DNA from: Acidobacteriota bacterium | GTDB lineage: Bacteria > Acidobacteriota > Terriglobia > Bryobacterales > Bryobacteraceae | Direction of reading: 5' to 3' | DNA: 64,000 nt | NCBI GenBank assembly: GCA_025353165.1 | Contig: JANXRE010000136.1 | Coordinates: 1 to 64,000, forward strand | Shown here: one piece after another, positions 16,675 to 25,978 of the stretch | Layout of the letters: each line of letters opens with the position of its first letter | Numbering within the stretch: the stretch's first letter is position 1 | Notes under the pieces: model-generated | The model's database searches: none | What the model was told of the DNA's origin: nothing | Seen by the model: the letters and a program-made list of their open reading frames with translations, nothing else | Program-made: the position numbers and the translations under genes

Positions 16675-17604
16675 ATGCGCGTACTCGTAATCGGCGGCAC
16701 GCTGTTCATCGGCCGCCGGCTGGTCGAGGAACTGCAGAGCGCCGGGCACGAGGTCACCATTCTGCACCGCAACGGGACGGCCGGCCTCATCGCCGATCGG
16801 AACGATCCGGACGCGGTTCGCTCGGCGCTGGCGGGCCATCGCTTCGACGCCGTTTTCGACAACGTTTACGACTGGCAGCGCGGCACCACCGCTGAGCACA
16901 TCGAGGCGACCGCCCTCGCTTGCGCCCACGGCGGGCTCCAGCGTTATGTGTTCCTGTCGAGCGTCGGCGCGTTCCCTATCGGACTGGACCATTTGGACGG
17001 CGATGCTCTCGTCCCGCGCGACGACCCGAACAGCTACGCGCGAAACAAAGCCAATTCGGAGCGGGCGCTGTTCGCGATGGGCGGGTTGCCGGCGGTGACG
17101 ATCCGGCCGCCGTTCGTGTACGGCCCTCGAAACCCGTTCTACCGCGAGGCGTTCTTCTGGGACCGCCTGCGCGATGGCCGGCCGATCCTCGTTTCCGGCG
17201 ATGGTAGCCGCCTGATGCAGTTCTCGTACGTGGACGATATCGTCCGGTGTTGTCTCCGCATCCTCGACACCCCGGCCTCGGTGGGGCAGGCCTTTAACGT
17301 CGGCAATCGTCCGGCGGTGACGCAACTGGAGGCGGTGACGGCATTCGCGGGCGCCGCGGGCGTTGCGCCGCGGATCGTGTTCATCCCGCGCGAGGCGGCC
17401 ACGCGGCCCAAGCTGTACTTCGGTGAATACTTGGATCTGCCGCCGATCACCATGCGCACCGGGAACATGACGAACCTGCTTGGCGTGGAAGCGACTCCGT
17501 TCGCTGAGGGCCTGCGGCTGACTTACGAATGGTGGCGTGAGCACGACCCGTTCCCCCAGCCGGACTATTCGTTCGAAGATGAGCTGTTGAGGCGTTTCGT
17601 GTAA
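16675..17604 (+). CDS. NAD-dependent epimerase/dehydratase (extended SDR)
   Basis: A 309-residue Rossmann protein. The cofactor loop is VIGGTLFIGRRLV, a GGTxFIG variant of the extended-SDR GxxGxxG. The catalytic serine region is VFLSSVGAF and the Tyr-Lys pair is SYARNKANSE (YxxxK). IRPPFVYGPRNP marks the substrate domain. The C-terminal part resembles CsaB/chloroplast-stem-loop-binding-like SDRs more than UDP-galactose epimerases, so the substrate is left open. It follows ino1 on the same strand and may share its transcript. Confidence 0.82.
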   Translation: MRVLVIGGTLFIGRRLVEELQSAGHEVTILHRNGTAGLIADRNDPDAVRSALAGHRFDAVFDNVYDWQRGTTAEHIEATALACAHGGLQRYVFLSSVGAFPIGLDHLDGDALVPRDDPNSYARNKANSERALFAMGGLPAVTIRPPFVYGPRNPFYREAFFWDRLRDGRPILVSGDGSRLMQFSYVDDIVRCCLRILDTPASVGQAFNVGNRPAVTQLEAVTAFAGAAGVAPRIVFIPREAATRPKLYFGEYLDLPPITMRTGNMTNLLGVEATPFAEGLRLTYEWWREHDPFPQPDYSFEDELLRRFV

Positions 17605-17647
17605 AGTGCCCTTCATTTTCGACGTGCGTGCGCCACGATTGGACTGG

Positions 17648-18002
17648 TTATTTTGTGACAGCTACAAAGAGTGCGTAGGCCCAGTCGGCGGCGCCGTCCC
17701 CTGGCGGCGTGGCCCACTCGCCGCCCGAGAAGGCCGGGTTCGACCGCTGGGAACCGCACTCGAAACGTCGCGCCTCCGTCATCGTCGCAGAAACCCTCGA
17801 CTTCGAGTGTCTTCCCGGACGGCGTGGTGAGGCGCGCCTGTACGCTCACGCCGGTGAAAGGGTTGGCCGCGTCGGGCCGCTCGACGGTAAGCGTCGCTTC
17901 CCGAAAGTCGTAGACCTCGACGGGCGTGCGCCGGATGGACACGCGGACGTCGCGAGGCGCGGCCACCGCCACCGCCGCGAGCAGAAACGTAAGGAGTCTC
18001 AT
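17648..18002 (-). pseudogene. Relic of a DUF5060-type secreted glycosidase
   Basis: The frame opens with a signal peptide (MRLLTFLLAAVAVAAP) and continues with a DUF5060-like beta-sandwich piece: NPFTGVSVQARLTTPSGKTL, then GFCDDDGGATFRVRFPAVEPG. One base off frame, it then reads GGEWATPPGDGAADWAYALF to a stop at 17648, resembling the extreme C-terminus of related glycosidases (compare QDWVLVLDKV at the end of the gene at 29082). The catalytic barrel is missing. The unshifted frame would run to 17613 with a basic, non-homologous tail. A TACAAT box on this strand (18023-18018) is a plausible -10. It diverges from dxr by 25 bases. Confidence 0.6.
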
Positions 18003-18027
18003 ATGCCGGGTGTTAACATTGTAAGTT

Positions 18028-19227
18028 GTGACGAGGATCGCCCTTCTTGGGTCCACCGGGTCCATCGGCGTGAGTACGCTCGATGTCGTTCGCCGGCGGT
18101 CCGACCAATTCGAGGTGTTTGCGCTTGTCGCCGGCCGGAACGCAGGTCTTCTGGCGCAACAGATCCTCGAGTTCAAGCCGAAGCTGGTGGTGACGGCCGA
18201 CGAGCAGACGCTGGACGCGGTGCGCGAGAGTCTGCCCCGGTCGGTGTGGCCCCAATTCGGTTGTGGCGCGCGGGCCCGGGTGGAAGCCGCGACGGCGCCG
18301 GAAACGGATTTCGTCCTGTCTGCCATCGTGGGGGTTGCGGGCCTGGAGGCGACTTACGAAGCGGCTCGGTCGGGCAAGCGGATCGGCCTGGCGAACAAGG
18401 AAGTCCTGGTTGCCAGCGGCGAACTGGTGATCGAGGCGTCGCGTAAAGCCGGGGCCGAGTTGATCCCCGTGGACAGCGAGCACAACGGCGCGCATCAGTG
18501 CCTCCGCGCCGGGCGTCGAGGCGATGTAACACGGCTCATTCTGACGGCTTCGGGTGGACCCTTTCGGAATACACCGGCCGGAGACTTCGAAAACATAACT
18601 CCAGAGCAGGCCCTGAAGCATCCAACCTGGAAGATGGGGAAGCGGATCACCATCGATTCCGCTACCCTCATGAATAAGGGATTCGAAGTCATCGAGGCCT
18701 GCTGGCTCTTCGACTTCATCCCGTCGGAAGTGGATGTCGTCGTGCATCCGCAATCCACGGTGCACGCAATGATCGAGTTCAACGACGGCAGCGTCATCGC
18801 CCAGATCTCCGCGACGGACATGAGGATGCCGATCCAATACGCCCTGACTTACCCCGATCGCGAGTCGGCGCCGGTTCCGAGGCTGGATTGGACGGTCGGT
18901 CGACAGTGGGAATTTCACCCTCCCGACCTCGCAAAATTCCCTTTACTTCGAATGGCTTACGAAGCTCAAGCGGCTGGCGGATCGGCGACGTGCACTCTCA
19001 ATGCCGCCGACGAGATCGCCGTGGAAGCGTTCCTTCGGGAACAGATCGGCTTCACCGGGATAGCGTCTGTCGTCGAGGATACACTGGCCGCTGTTCCGAG
19101 CCGCCGTCCCAATTCGGTACAGGAAGTTCTGGCGATCGACGAGGAATCCCGGGAAGTCGCCCGGGAGATGGTCCGAAAGCGGGCCGGAAAATATCTTCAA
19201 AACAAATCTTTAGCGAAAGCGCAATAA
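18028..19227 (+). CDS. dxr: 1-deoxy-D-xylulose-5-phosphate reductoisomerase
   Basis: A 399-residue MEP-pathway enzyme that makes 2-C-methyl-D-erythritol 4-phosphate using NADPH. N-terminal NADPH loop IALLGSTGSIGVSTLDVV; GLANKEVLVASGELV; metal-binding VDSEHNGAHQCL; the substrate loop with ILTASGGPFRNTP; and DSATLMNKGFEVIEACWLF. The C-terminal four-helix domain is complete. The family usually has HNAIFQ or HSALFQ where this protein has HNGAHQ, a small variation. Start is GTG at 18028. rseP follows after 10 bases, the usual dxr-rseP order near the isoprenoid/envelope genes of many bacteria. Confidence 0.96.
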   Translation: MTRIALLGSTGSIGVSTLDVVRRRSDQFEVFALVAGRNAGLLAQQILEFKPKLVVTADEQTLDAVRESLPRSVWPQFGCGARARVEAATAPETDFVLSAIVGVAGLEATYEAARSGKRIGLANKEVLVASGELVIEASRKAGAELIPVDSEHNGAHQCLRAGRRGDVTRLILTASGGPFRNTPAGDFENITPEQALKHPTWKMGKRITIDSATLMNKGFEVIEACWLFDFIPSEVDVVVHPQSTVHAMIEFNDGSVIAQISATDMRMPIQYALTYPDRESAPVPRLDWTVGRQWEFHPPDLAKFPLLRMAYEAQAAGGSATCTLNAADEIAVEAFLREQIGFTGIASVVEDTLAAVPSRRPNSVQEVLAIDEESREVAREMVRKRAGKYLQNKSLAKAQ

Positions 19228-19237
19228 AAGTAAGCAT

Positions 19238-20545
19238 ATGCACATCGTCCAGAACGTCTGGTGGCTGCTGGTTCTGATCGGGGTCATGATCCTGGTCCAT
19301 GAACTGGGGCATTACTGGGCAGCCCGTTTTTTCGACGTTCGAGTCGAGGCGTTCAGTTTTGGCTTCGGTCCGCGCCTGTTCGGATTCCGCAAGGGCGAGA
19401 CGGATTTCCGGTTCTCGCTCATCCTCTTTGGCGGCTACGTCAAGATGGCGGGCGAGCAACCGGGCGAGCAAGCGTCCGACCCGCGCGGGTTCATGGCGAA
19501 ACCCAGGTGGCAGCGGCTCATCATCGCGTTCGCCGGACCGTTCATGAACCTAGTGCTCGCGGTTGCCCTGCTGACCGGAATGTTCATGGTTCGGTATCCC
19601 AAGATCCCGACCGTTCACAATCCGGAGATCGGCTACGTCGCGCCGGACTCGGCTGCGGCCAAGGCGGGAGTGAAGGAGGGCGATCGGATCGTCCAGCTTG
19701 ACAACCAGAGCGGCCCCACCTGGGAGGATGTCCGCTTCAAGGAAATTGGCAGCCCCAACCGTGCGATTTCGGTCGCGGTGGAGCGCAATGGCCGGAGGGA
19801 TTTGTTAACGGTAACCCCGGTCCTGGATGAGAAGATGGGTGGGGGCGTGGCGGGCTGGGACGACGCCATGAACATCCGCATCAGTGAAGTTTTCCCAAAG
19901 ATGGAAGCTGCGAAAGCGGGTCTTGAGAGGGGCGACGTGGTGGCCAGCGTGAACGGGCAGCCGGTCCGTTCCATCGTTAAGTTGCACGAGGTGATTCGCG
20001 CGGCGGGCGGGACGGCGGTAACGCTCGGCTATCTGCGAAACGGGCAACAGCATACGGCAACCGTGACGCCGGTCAAGAGCAATATGGATGGCCAGGAACG
20101 CTGGATGATCGGCGTAGGCCTGGAGCCGCAATATGTAATTACGCGCCTGCCTTTCCCGGAAGCGGTCCGCGAATCCGTGCATCAAAATTACCGCAGCGCT
20201 GGCCTGATCTATAAGTTTCTACAGGGCATCCTGGAGAGGCGGATGTCGGCCCGGTCGCTGGAGGGTCCTATCCGGATCGCGCAATTGTCCGGAGAGGCGG
20301 CGCGGGAGGGCATGACTGCGTTTTTCGGCTTGATGGCGATGGTCAGCCTGAACCTGGCTATCTTTAACCTGTTGCCGATTCCGATCCTGGACGGTGGGGT
20401 GATCTTGCTGCTGCTGATCGAGATGATCCTGCGCCGCGATCTGAGCATGCAGTTTAAGGAAGCGGTGTTCAAGCTAGGCTTCGTGTTCCTGATGGCGCTC
20501 GTCGTTTTCGTGCTGTACAACGACATCACCAAGATTCTGGGATAA
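19238..20545 (+). CDS. rseP: RseP/YaeL site-2 membrane zinc protease
   Basis: A 435-residue inner-membrane metalloprotease that performs intramembrane cleavage of anti-sigma factors and leftover signal peptides. The zinc motif HELGH is at residues 21-25 within the first membrane segment. Two PDZ domains occupy about 115-205 and 210-290. The last part holds the third zinc ligand motif NLLPIPILDGG, and hydrophobic segments end the chain. Having tandem PDZ domains matches the E. coli type. Ten bases after dxr, it is almost certainly co-transcribed with it. Confidence 0.95.
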   Translation: MHIVQNVWWLLVLIGVMILVHELGHYWAARFFDVRVEAFSFGFGPRLFGFRKGETDFRFSLILFGGYVKMAGEQPGEQASDPRGFMAKPRWQRLIIAFAGPFMNLVLAVALLTGMFMVRYPKIPTVHNPEIGYVAPDSAAAKAGVKEGDRIVQLDNQSGPTWEDVRFKEIGSPNRAISVAVERNGRRDLLTVTPVLDEKMGGGVAGWDDAMNIRISEVFPKMEAAKAGLERGDVVASVNGQPVRSIVKLHEVIRAAGGTAVTLGYLRNGQQHTATVTPVKSNMDGQERWMIGVGLEPQYVITRLPFPEAVRESVHQNYRSAGLIYKFLQGILERRMSARSLEGPIRIAQLSGEAAREGMTAFFGLMAMVSLNLAIFNLLPIPILDGGVILLLLIEMILRRDLSMQFKEAVFKLGFVFLMALVVFVLYNDITKILG

Positions 20546-20547
20546 CG

Positions 20548-20988
20548 TCACCCGACCAGGTCGTAAGAGCGATACTCGAACGGCGCCGTACTCATCGCAA
20601 ATTGGAATTGGGGGGGCTCCGGTTCGGGGGCGCATTCGTCCCAGGCTTCGGTCAACGTTGTCAGTAGCCGCTCGGTTTCGGCGAGGGGCTTATCCGCCTG
20701 CCGGAAATTTCCTTCGGTCAGCTGTTTCTGCATATATGCGTAGAGTTCCGCCAGTCGCGTGGCCAGTGCCCCGCCTCGCGCGTGGTCCAACGAGGTCGAG
20801 AGCTCGGTCAAAATAACCTGCGCTTTCGTGATCTGACCGGACCGGGCCACGATGTCGCCGGCTTGCAAGTGAGATCGTGCCGAGACGACGGCATCCAACG
20901 CTCCGCGGCAGAGCATTTGCACGAGGCGGATGGGCGGCGCCGACATCACCTCGGCTTCCAGGTTTTGTTCGTAACGATAAGAGTACAT
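20548..20988 (-). CDS. fliS: Flagellin chaperone FliS
   Basis: A helical protein of about 146 residues. It starts MYSYRYEQNLEAEVMSAPPIR, matching the FliS YxxxxxxSAxPxxLixMLy pattern, and continues with RGALDAVVSARSHLQAGDI and NLEiga-like SLDHARGGALATRLAELYAYM. It normally binds the C-terminus of flagellin in the cytoplasm until export. An ATG six codons upstream (21006) is possible. The acidic, proline-rich tail is longer than usual. It follows flaG by 23 bases; no fliD or flagellin gene adjoins. Confidence 0.85.
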   Translation of the reverse strand: MYSYRYEQNLEAEVMSAPPIRLVQMLCRGALDAVVSARSHLQAGDIVARSGQITKAQVILTELSTSLDHARGGALATRLAELYAYMQKQLTEGNFRQADKPLAETERLLTTLTEAWDECAPEPEPPQFQFAMSTAPFEYRSYDLVG

Positions 20989-21011
20989 GGATAATCTTGT
21001 TCTCATTGGGA

Positions 21012-21311
21012 CTAGCGATTGGCCTCTCGCGCCATCTGCACCACCCGTTCCGCGGGAATCTGCATCAGCACTTCCTGCGTCGTCCGGTCGATCACGCGAA
21101 CCAGGGTTTTCCGGGAATCGCGGTCGAAGACAAACGTCAGTTCGCTGTTGTCGCCAAACAGTTCGGCGGGATTCACCCGTTTGACTGCCTGAATCAGGTT
21201 TCGCTGATCCGCAGCAACGTCGGCGGGAACCCCATGGGGTGAAATGCCTGTCGCCACGCTTCCCGCATAGGAGAGGGAAGCGGTGTTAAAGTGTACCGTT
21301 CCGATACTCAT
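21012..21311 (-). CDS. flaG: FlaG-family flagellar protein
   Basis: About 99 residues. A variable, low-complexity N-terminus is followed by the FlaG core: ELTFVFDRDSRKTLVRVIDR then TTQEVLMQIPAERVV. This matches the usual l.f..de.tg..vvkVvD..TgEVIRQIPpEe pattern. FlaG influences filament length. It lies between nuoB and fliS. The start MSIGTVHF at 21311 is used because a 12-residue extension from 21347 is not family-like. Confidence 0.82.
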   Translation of the reverse strand: MSIGTVHFNTASLSYAGSVATGISPHGVPADVAADQRNLIQAVKRVNPAELFGDNSELTFVFDRDSRKTLVRVIDRTTQEVLMQIPAERVVQMAREANR

Positions 21312-21379
21312 AATCGCCTCTGGACGCTTCCTTGCGTCCAGAGACACATATCGGTAAAGGGGGACCGGTTATGACGAAT

Positions 21380-21928
21380 TCAGGCCAGGTTCAGGACTTT
21401 TTGAATGACGCCCTTGTCGTTTTCAATCTTTTTCTGCAGCAGCATGATGGCATGGATCAACTGCTCGGGACGCGGGGGGCAGCCGGGGACGTAGACATCC
21501 ACGGGGATCACCTGGTTCACCGGCACCAGCGCGTAGTTGCTGAAAACTCCGGTGGAAGTGGCGCAGGCGCCCATGGAAATGACCCATTTGGGTTCCGGCA
21601 TCTGTTCGTAAAGCCGGCGGATAACCGGGGCCATCTTGTTGGAAACACGGCCCGCGATGATCATGAAGTCGGATTGCCGCGGAGATCCGCGCATCACCTC
21701 GGCCCCGAAACGGGAAATGTCGTAGCGGGAGCCAATCATGGACATCATTTCGATGGCGCAGCAGGCCAGGCCGAAGCTCATGGGCCAAAGCGAGTTCTTG
21801 CGGGCCCAGTTGACCGCCTTATCCAGGGTGGTGAGGAACACGCTGTCGCTGAAAGACTCGGCAAATTCGTCCACCCGGGCGAACAGCTCGGGAGGCTGGC
21901 TGAGGTGAAACTGCGTGTCGGCTTCCAC
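21380..21928 (-). CDS. nuoB: NADH-quinone oxidoreductase subunit B (standalone)
   Basis: A 182-residue complex I subunit that holds the N2 [4Fe-4S] cluster next to the quinone site. Cluster ligands are the tandem cysteines in [11 protein letters not shown], the cysteine in [15 protein letters not shown], and the one in [11 protein letters not shown]. The N-terminus is about 15 residues longer than in compact NuoB. No nuoA, nuoC or nuoD is next to it; instead flaG follows and malQ diverges. Either complex I is scattered in this genome or this is an extra copy. Confidence 0.95.
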   Translation of the reverse strand: MEADTQFHLSQPPELFARVDEFAESFSDSVFLTTLDKAVNWARKNSLWPMSFGLACCAIEMMSMIGSRYDISRFGAEVMRGSPRQSDFMIIAGRVSNKMAPVIRRLYEQMPEPKWVISMGACATSTGVFSNYALVPVNQVIPVDVYVPGCPPRPEQLIHAIMLLQKKIENDKGVIQKVLNLA

Positions 21929-21974
21929 ATTATGATTATCGCATGGCCGCCCGGCCTGTCACGGCTTCAAACGG

Positions 21975-21980
21975 TACAAT
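21975..21980 (+). promoter_or_regulatory. Candidate -10 box for malQ
   Basis: TACAAT located 25 bases before the malQ ATG. The -35 position shows no clear match. Confidence 0.35.
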
Positions 21981-22005
21981 TAGAGGAACCCATCCCTTCC
22001 GCTGA

Positions 22006-24234
22006 ATGGAACAATCCCTGGTCACCTTCACCCCTTCCACTACCTACGAACAAGCGCTGGACCGCGCCGCTGAATATTGGGGAATCGAGCGCCAATACTG
22101 GGACATTTGGGGGAAACATCACACTGCCACGCAGGAAATGATCTCCGCCGTGCTGAGTTCCATGCAGGTCGCATGCTCGACCAAGGAGGAGCTCGATGCC
22201 GCGCTGGCGCGGGAGTTCCGCGAGGCGTGGGGCCGGCCGGTCGCCCCCACGCTGGTCGTCGATGCCGCCTGCGCCAGGATTACCGTGCGCGTTCCGGAAG
22301 CGCAGGCCGCGAATCCCGTCGAATTGGAACTGCGATGGGAGGATGGCAGCCGGGATCGCCGGACTATCCGCGGAGAACCGGGCCCGCTGGCCGAACTGGA
22401 CGGTCACCAGATCCGCGAGTTGACGCTCGTCCTGGGCGCCGTTCCGCTGGGCTATCACGAGATTACGGTGGAGCGGTGCGCGGCGCGGCTGATCGCGTGC
22501 CCCTCCCGCGCGTATTTCCCCGCGCAACTGGCGCAGAACGGTCGCGCCGCGGGCGTTGGTTTCAGTCTCTACGGCGTGCGGTCGGAGAGAAACTGGGGCT
22601 GCGGCGACTTTACGGACCTGGAGGGCGTGGTCGAGTGGGTCGCGCGGGATACCGGCGCCAGCTTTGTGGCCCTGAACCCGCTGCATTCCATCCCGAATCG
22701 CCAACCCTACAACACCAGCCCGTACCTGCCGAACTGCGCGTTTTACAAGAACCCCATCTACCTGGACGTCGAGAGGATCGCCGACTTCCAGAGCTCGGCA
22801 AGCGCCGCGAAACTACTTGCCCGCGCGACGATTCAGCGGGAAATTGCCGCGCTGCGCAACGCTGAGTTCGTCGAGTACGAGCGGGTTTACCGGCTGAAGC
22901 TCGTCTTCCTGAAAGCCGCGTTTCGCGAGTTCCTTCGAGAATACCGGACCGGCAGCGCGCGCGCCAGGGAATTCCAGGCCTACGTCGAGCGCGAAGCCGA
23001 TCTGCTGGACAAGTACGCCGTCTACTGCGCGCTCGAAGAGATCCAGCACAAGCGCAATCGCGACCTGTGGCTCTCCAGCGATTGGCCCCGCGAGTATCAC
23101 GACCCCGACTCCGAGGCCACCCGGGCCTTTGCGAAGGAACACGAGCGGCTGGTTCTGTTCTTCAAGTATGTCCAGTGGCAGATCGAGGAGCAGTTGGAAG
23201 CCGCCCAGCAACGCGCGAAACAGCGGGGCATGGCCATCGGCCTGTACCACGACCTGGCGCTGGCCACCGACCGTTTCGGCGCCGACCTCTGGGCGCACCG
23301 CCGGTTCTATGTCGAGGGCTGCCGCGTGGGCGCACCGCCCGACGACTTCGCTCCGCACGGGCAGGACTGGTCCTTCCCGCCACCCAACGCGGCCGAACAC
23401 TATCGCGACGGCTACCGGCTGTTCGTCGAGAGCATCCGCAAGAACCTGAAGCACGGCGGCGCTCTTCGCATCGACCACGTCATGCGCTTCTTCCGGCTGT
23501 TCTGGATTCCGGACGGACTGGACGCGAGCCGGGGAGTTTACGTTCGCGACCGCTCGGACGATCTGATCCGCATTCTCGCGCTCGAAAGCGTCCGCAACCA
23601 GGTCATCATCGTCGGCGAGGATCTCGGCACGGTCGGCGACGACGTGCGCGAGGCGCTGCACCGTTTCGGCATTCTCAGTTACCGGCTGTTCTACTTCGAG
23701 AAGCGCGCGGACGGGCGGTTCAAGACTCCCGGCGAATACCCGCAACAAGCGCTCGTCTCCTCGTCCACGCACGACTTGCCGACGCTGATCGGATTCTGGG
23801 AAAACCGCGATATCGAAGCGCGGAGAAAAGCGGGTGTGATCGGAGACGATAACGCTTACCGGTGGCAGTTACAGAACCGCGCGGGCGAGAAGCAAAAGAT
23901 CGTCGAGGTTCTGCACGAGGCCGGCCTGCTACCACCCGGTTACACCTGGAACGCCGCGGAACTGCCGCGGTTAACGGGCGAGCTTCACAGCGCCGTCGTG
24001 GGATTTCTGGCTTCGACGCCGTCGGCGCTGATGGTGCTTGGCGAAGAGGATCTGGTGAAACAGGAAGACCAGCAGAACCTGCCCGGGACTACGGCCGAGT
24101 ATCCCAACTGGCGACATAAGACGCGCTTCACGGTGGAAGAGATGCTGGACTCCCGCCCGGCCGGCGATTTCGCCGCCATGTATCATCACTGGCTCGAGCG
24201 AACGGGACGGTTGAACCGCAACCAGGCTACATGA
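22006..24234 (+). CDS. malQ: 4-alpha-glucanotransferase (amylomaltase, GH77)
   Basis: A 742-residue cytoplasmic transglycosidase acting on maltodextrins and glycogen breakdown products. An N-terminal beta-domain of about 150 residues precedes the (beta/alpha)8 barrel, as in the long plant DPE2/E. coli MalQ type. Barrel landmarks are [40 protein letters not shown], the nucleophile region [20 protein letters not shown], the acid/base [20 protein letters not shown], and [13 protein letters not shown]. The 3' end overlaps convergent dnaJ by eight bases. Confidence 0.95.
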   Translation: MEQSLVTFTPSTTYEQALDRAAEYWGIERQYWDIWGKHHTATQEMISAVLSSMQVACSTKEELDAALAREFREAWGRPVAPTLVVDAACARITVRVPEAQAANPVELELRWEDGSRDRRTIRGEPGPLAELDGHQIRELTLVLGAVPLGYHEITVERCAARLIACPSRAYFPAQLAQNGRAAGVGFSLYGVRSERNWGCGDFTDLEGVVEWVARDTGASFVALNPLHSIPNRQPYNTSPYLPNCAFYKNPIYLDVERIADFQSSASAAKLLARATIQREIAALRNAEFVEYERVYRLKLVFLKAAFREFLREYRTGSARAREFQAYVEREADLLDKYAVYCALEEIQHKRNRDLWLSSDWPREYHDPDSEATRAFAKEHERLVLFFKYVQWQIEEQLEAAQQRAKQRGMAIGLYHDLALATDRFGADLWAHRRFYVEGCRVGAPPDDFAPHGQDWSFPPPNAAEHYRDGYRLFVESIRKNLKHGGALRIDHVMRFFRLFWIPDGLDASRGVYVRDRSDDLIRILALESVRNQVIIVGEDLGTVGDDVREALHRFGILSYRLFYFEKRADGRFKTPGEYPQQALVSSSTHDLPTLIGFWENRDIEARRKAGVIGDDNAYRWQLQNRAGEKQKIVEVLHEAGLLPPGYTWNAAELPRLTGELHSAVVGFLASTPSALMVLGEEDLVKQEDQQNLPGTTAEYPNWRHKTRFTVEEMLDSRPAGDFAAMYHHWLERTGRLNRNQAT

Positions 24235-25357
24235 AGTAGTCTTTTACTTTGTCGAACAGTCCCTTGCCGTCCATCTCGGTCTGGGACGGCAGGACCTCTC
24301 CCAACTGCTCGAACAGCTTGCGCTGTTCCCGCGTGAGCTTGGCCGGGACCTTCACGTCCACGTGAGCCACCAGATCTCCGCGGCCATGGCTGCTCAACCG
24401 CGGAACTCCCAGCCCGCGAAGCCGGACAGCCGCGCCGGTTTGCGTGCCTTCCGGAATCTTGAGGATTTGCGGTCCGTCGAACGTGTAGATCTGGACATCG
24501 GCGCCGAGCGCGGCCTGCGACACGTTGATGGGAAGCCGGCAGTGCAGATCGTCATCGTGGCGTTCGTATGCCGGGTGCTCTTTCACGCGGATCACGACAT
24601 ACAGATCGCCGGCCGGTCCTCCGTTGGCTCCGGGTTGTCCCTCGTTCGATAGCCGGAGGTGGGTTCCCGTGGCGGCGCCCGCCGGAATCTTAATATTCAG
24701 GTTCCGTTCGATGCGCGCGTAGCCCTCGCCCTTGCAGTCGCGGCAGGGACGGCGAATGATCTGGCCGCGCCCTCCGCACTGTGAACAAGTCCGGCGCACG
24801 GAAAGGAAACTCTGCTGGTAGACGACTTCGCCGCGGCCGTGGCAGATGGAGCAGGTGGTGAGACCGTCTTCCGGCTCAGCGCCCTTGCCGCGGCACCGGG
24901 CGCACGGGTCCAGCCGGGGCACCCGTATGTCGGCCGCCATTCCACGCATCATGTCCTCGAAGGTGATCTCGAGGTCGTACCGGACGTCCTCGCCCCGAGC
25001 AGCCCGGGTACGGCGCCGGCCGCCGCCGCCGCCACCGCCAAAAAGATCCCCGAACCCAAAGAAGTCGCCGAGAATGTCGCTGAAGTCCTGGAACGCCGAC
25101 GGGTCGAACCCGCCCGCTCCGCCGGCCCCGTTCTGTAGCCCCGCATGACCGAACCGGTCATACGCGGCGCGCTTCTGGGGATCCGTGAGAACGCTGTAGG
25201 CTTCGGCCGCCTCTTTGAACTTCTCTTCCGCCTCCTCGTTTCCGGGATTGCGGTCGGGATGGTACTTAAGCGCCAGCTTCCGATATGCGCCCTTCAGGCC
25301 CTGATCGTCGGCCTCGCGCGGGACTCCCAGCACCTCGTAATAGTCGCGCCTGGTCAC
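24227..25357 (-). CDS. dnaJ: Chaperone DnaJ (type I Hsp40)
   Basis: A 376-residue co-chaperone. J-domain at residues 1-70 with the HPD motif in YHPDRNPG; Gly/Phe-rich segment about 75-125; zinc-finger domain with four CxxCxGxG repeats ([32 protein letters not shown]); C-terminal substrate-binding domains. GTG at 25357 is the start, because [12 protein letters not shown] is the family N-terminus and longer frames are unrelated. It follows grpE by 19 bases. dnaK is not in the cluster. Confidence 0.96.
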   Translation of the reverse strand: MTRRDYYEVLGVPREADDQGLKGAYRKLALKYHPDRNPGNEEAEEKFKEAAEAYSVLTDPQKRAAYDRFGHAGLQNGAGGAGGFDPSAFQDFSDILGDFFGFGDLFGGGGGGGRRRTRAARGEDVRYDLEITFEDMMRGMAADIRVPRLDPCARCRGKGAEPEDGLTTCSICHGRGEVVYQQSFLSVRRTCSQCGGRGQIIRRPCRDCKGEGYARIERNLNIKIPAGAATGTHLRLSNEGQPGANGGPAGDLYVVIRVKEHPAYERHDDDLHCRLPINVSQAALGADVQIYTFDGPQILKIPEGTQTGAAVRLRGLGVPRLSSHGRGDLVAHVDVKVPAKLTREQRKLFEQLGEVLPSQTEMDGKGLFDKVKDYFM

Positions 25358-25376
25358 ATTCTTCTCGCGATCGTCT

Positions 25377-25931
25377 TCACGCTTCTTCCGCAAGGCGCAC
25401 GGCCACTTGCACCATCGCCGGCCGCAGCAGGCGGCCTTTGAAGTTGTATCCGCGCTGGTATTCCTGCACGATCGTATGATCCTCCACGTCCGTCGTTTCG
25501 ACCCGATCGACCGCCTGGTGCACGTGCGGATCGAAGGTCTGGCCCAAGGAGGAGATCGGCTCAAGGCCGAGTTTCTTCAGGGTGTCGACCAGGCGATTGA
25601 AGATCATTTCCATGCCGCGAAAATGCTCTTTGTCGGCGCTGTCCTGCTTCAGTGCCCGCTCAAAATCGTCGAGAACGGGCAAAAGCGCGGTAACCGCCTC
25701 GCTCGCGGCGTATTCCAGGAACTCGAATTTCTCGCGCTCGACGCGCCGCCGGTAATTCTCGAACTCAGCCGTCCGCCGCAGGAACCGGTCCTGGAAATCG
25801 GCCTTAGCGGCGGCCAGCTGGTCGCGCTCGGCAGCCACGGCTTCGAGTTGAGCGGTCAACTCGGATTCCATCACGCCGCCGGCGGTTTCGTCCACGGTGT
25901 CGGCGGATGAATTATTGAAATCGATAGGCAT
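25377..25931 (-). CDS. grpE: Nucleotide exchange factor GrpE
   Basis: 184 residues. An acidic N-terminus is followed by a long dimerisation coiled coil (about 25-85, containing [19 protein letters not shown]). The C-terminal beta-domain has [20 protein letters not shown] and the closing VVEEYQRGY-like [20 protein letters not shown]. It releases ADP from DnaK. It lies 47 bases after hrcA and 19 before dnaJ, so hrcA-grpE-dnaJ form one operon. Confidence 0.96.
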   Translation of the reverse strand: MPIDFNNSSADTVDETAGGVMESELTAQLEAVAAERDQLAAAKADFQDRFLRRTAEFENYRRRVEREKFEFLEYAASEAVTALLPVLDDFERALKQDSADKEHFRGMEMIFNRLVDTLKKLGLEPISSLGQTFDPHVHQAVDRVETTDVEDHTIVQEYQRGYNFKGRLLRPAMVQVAVRLAEEA

Positions 25932-25978
25932 ACTTCTCTCTCTATTTAAGCGTAGCAGGGATAGGGGAAAACCCGGTT

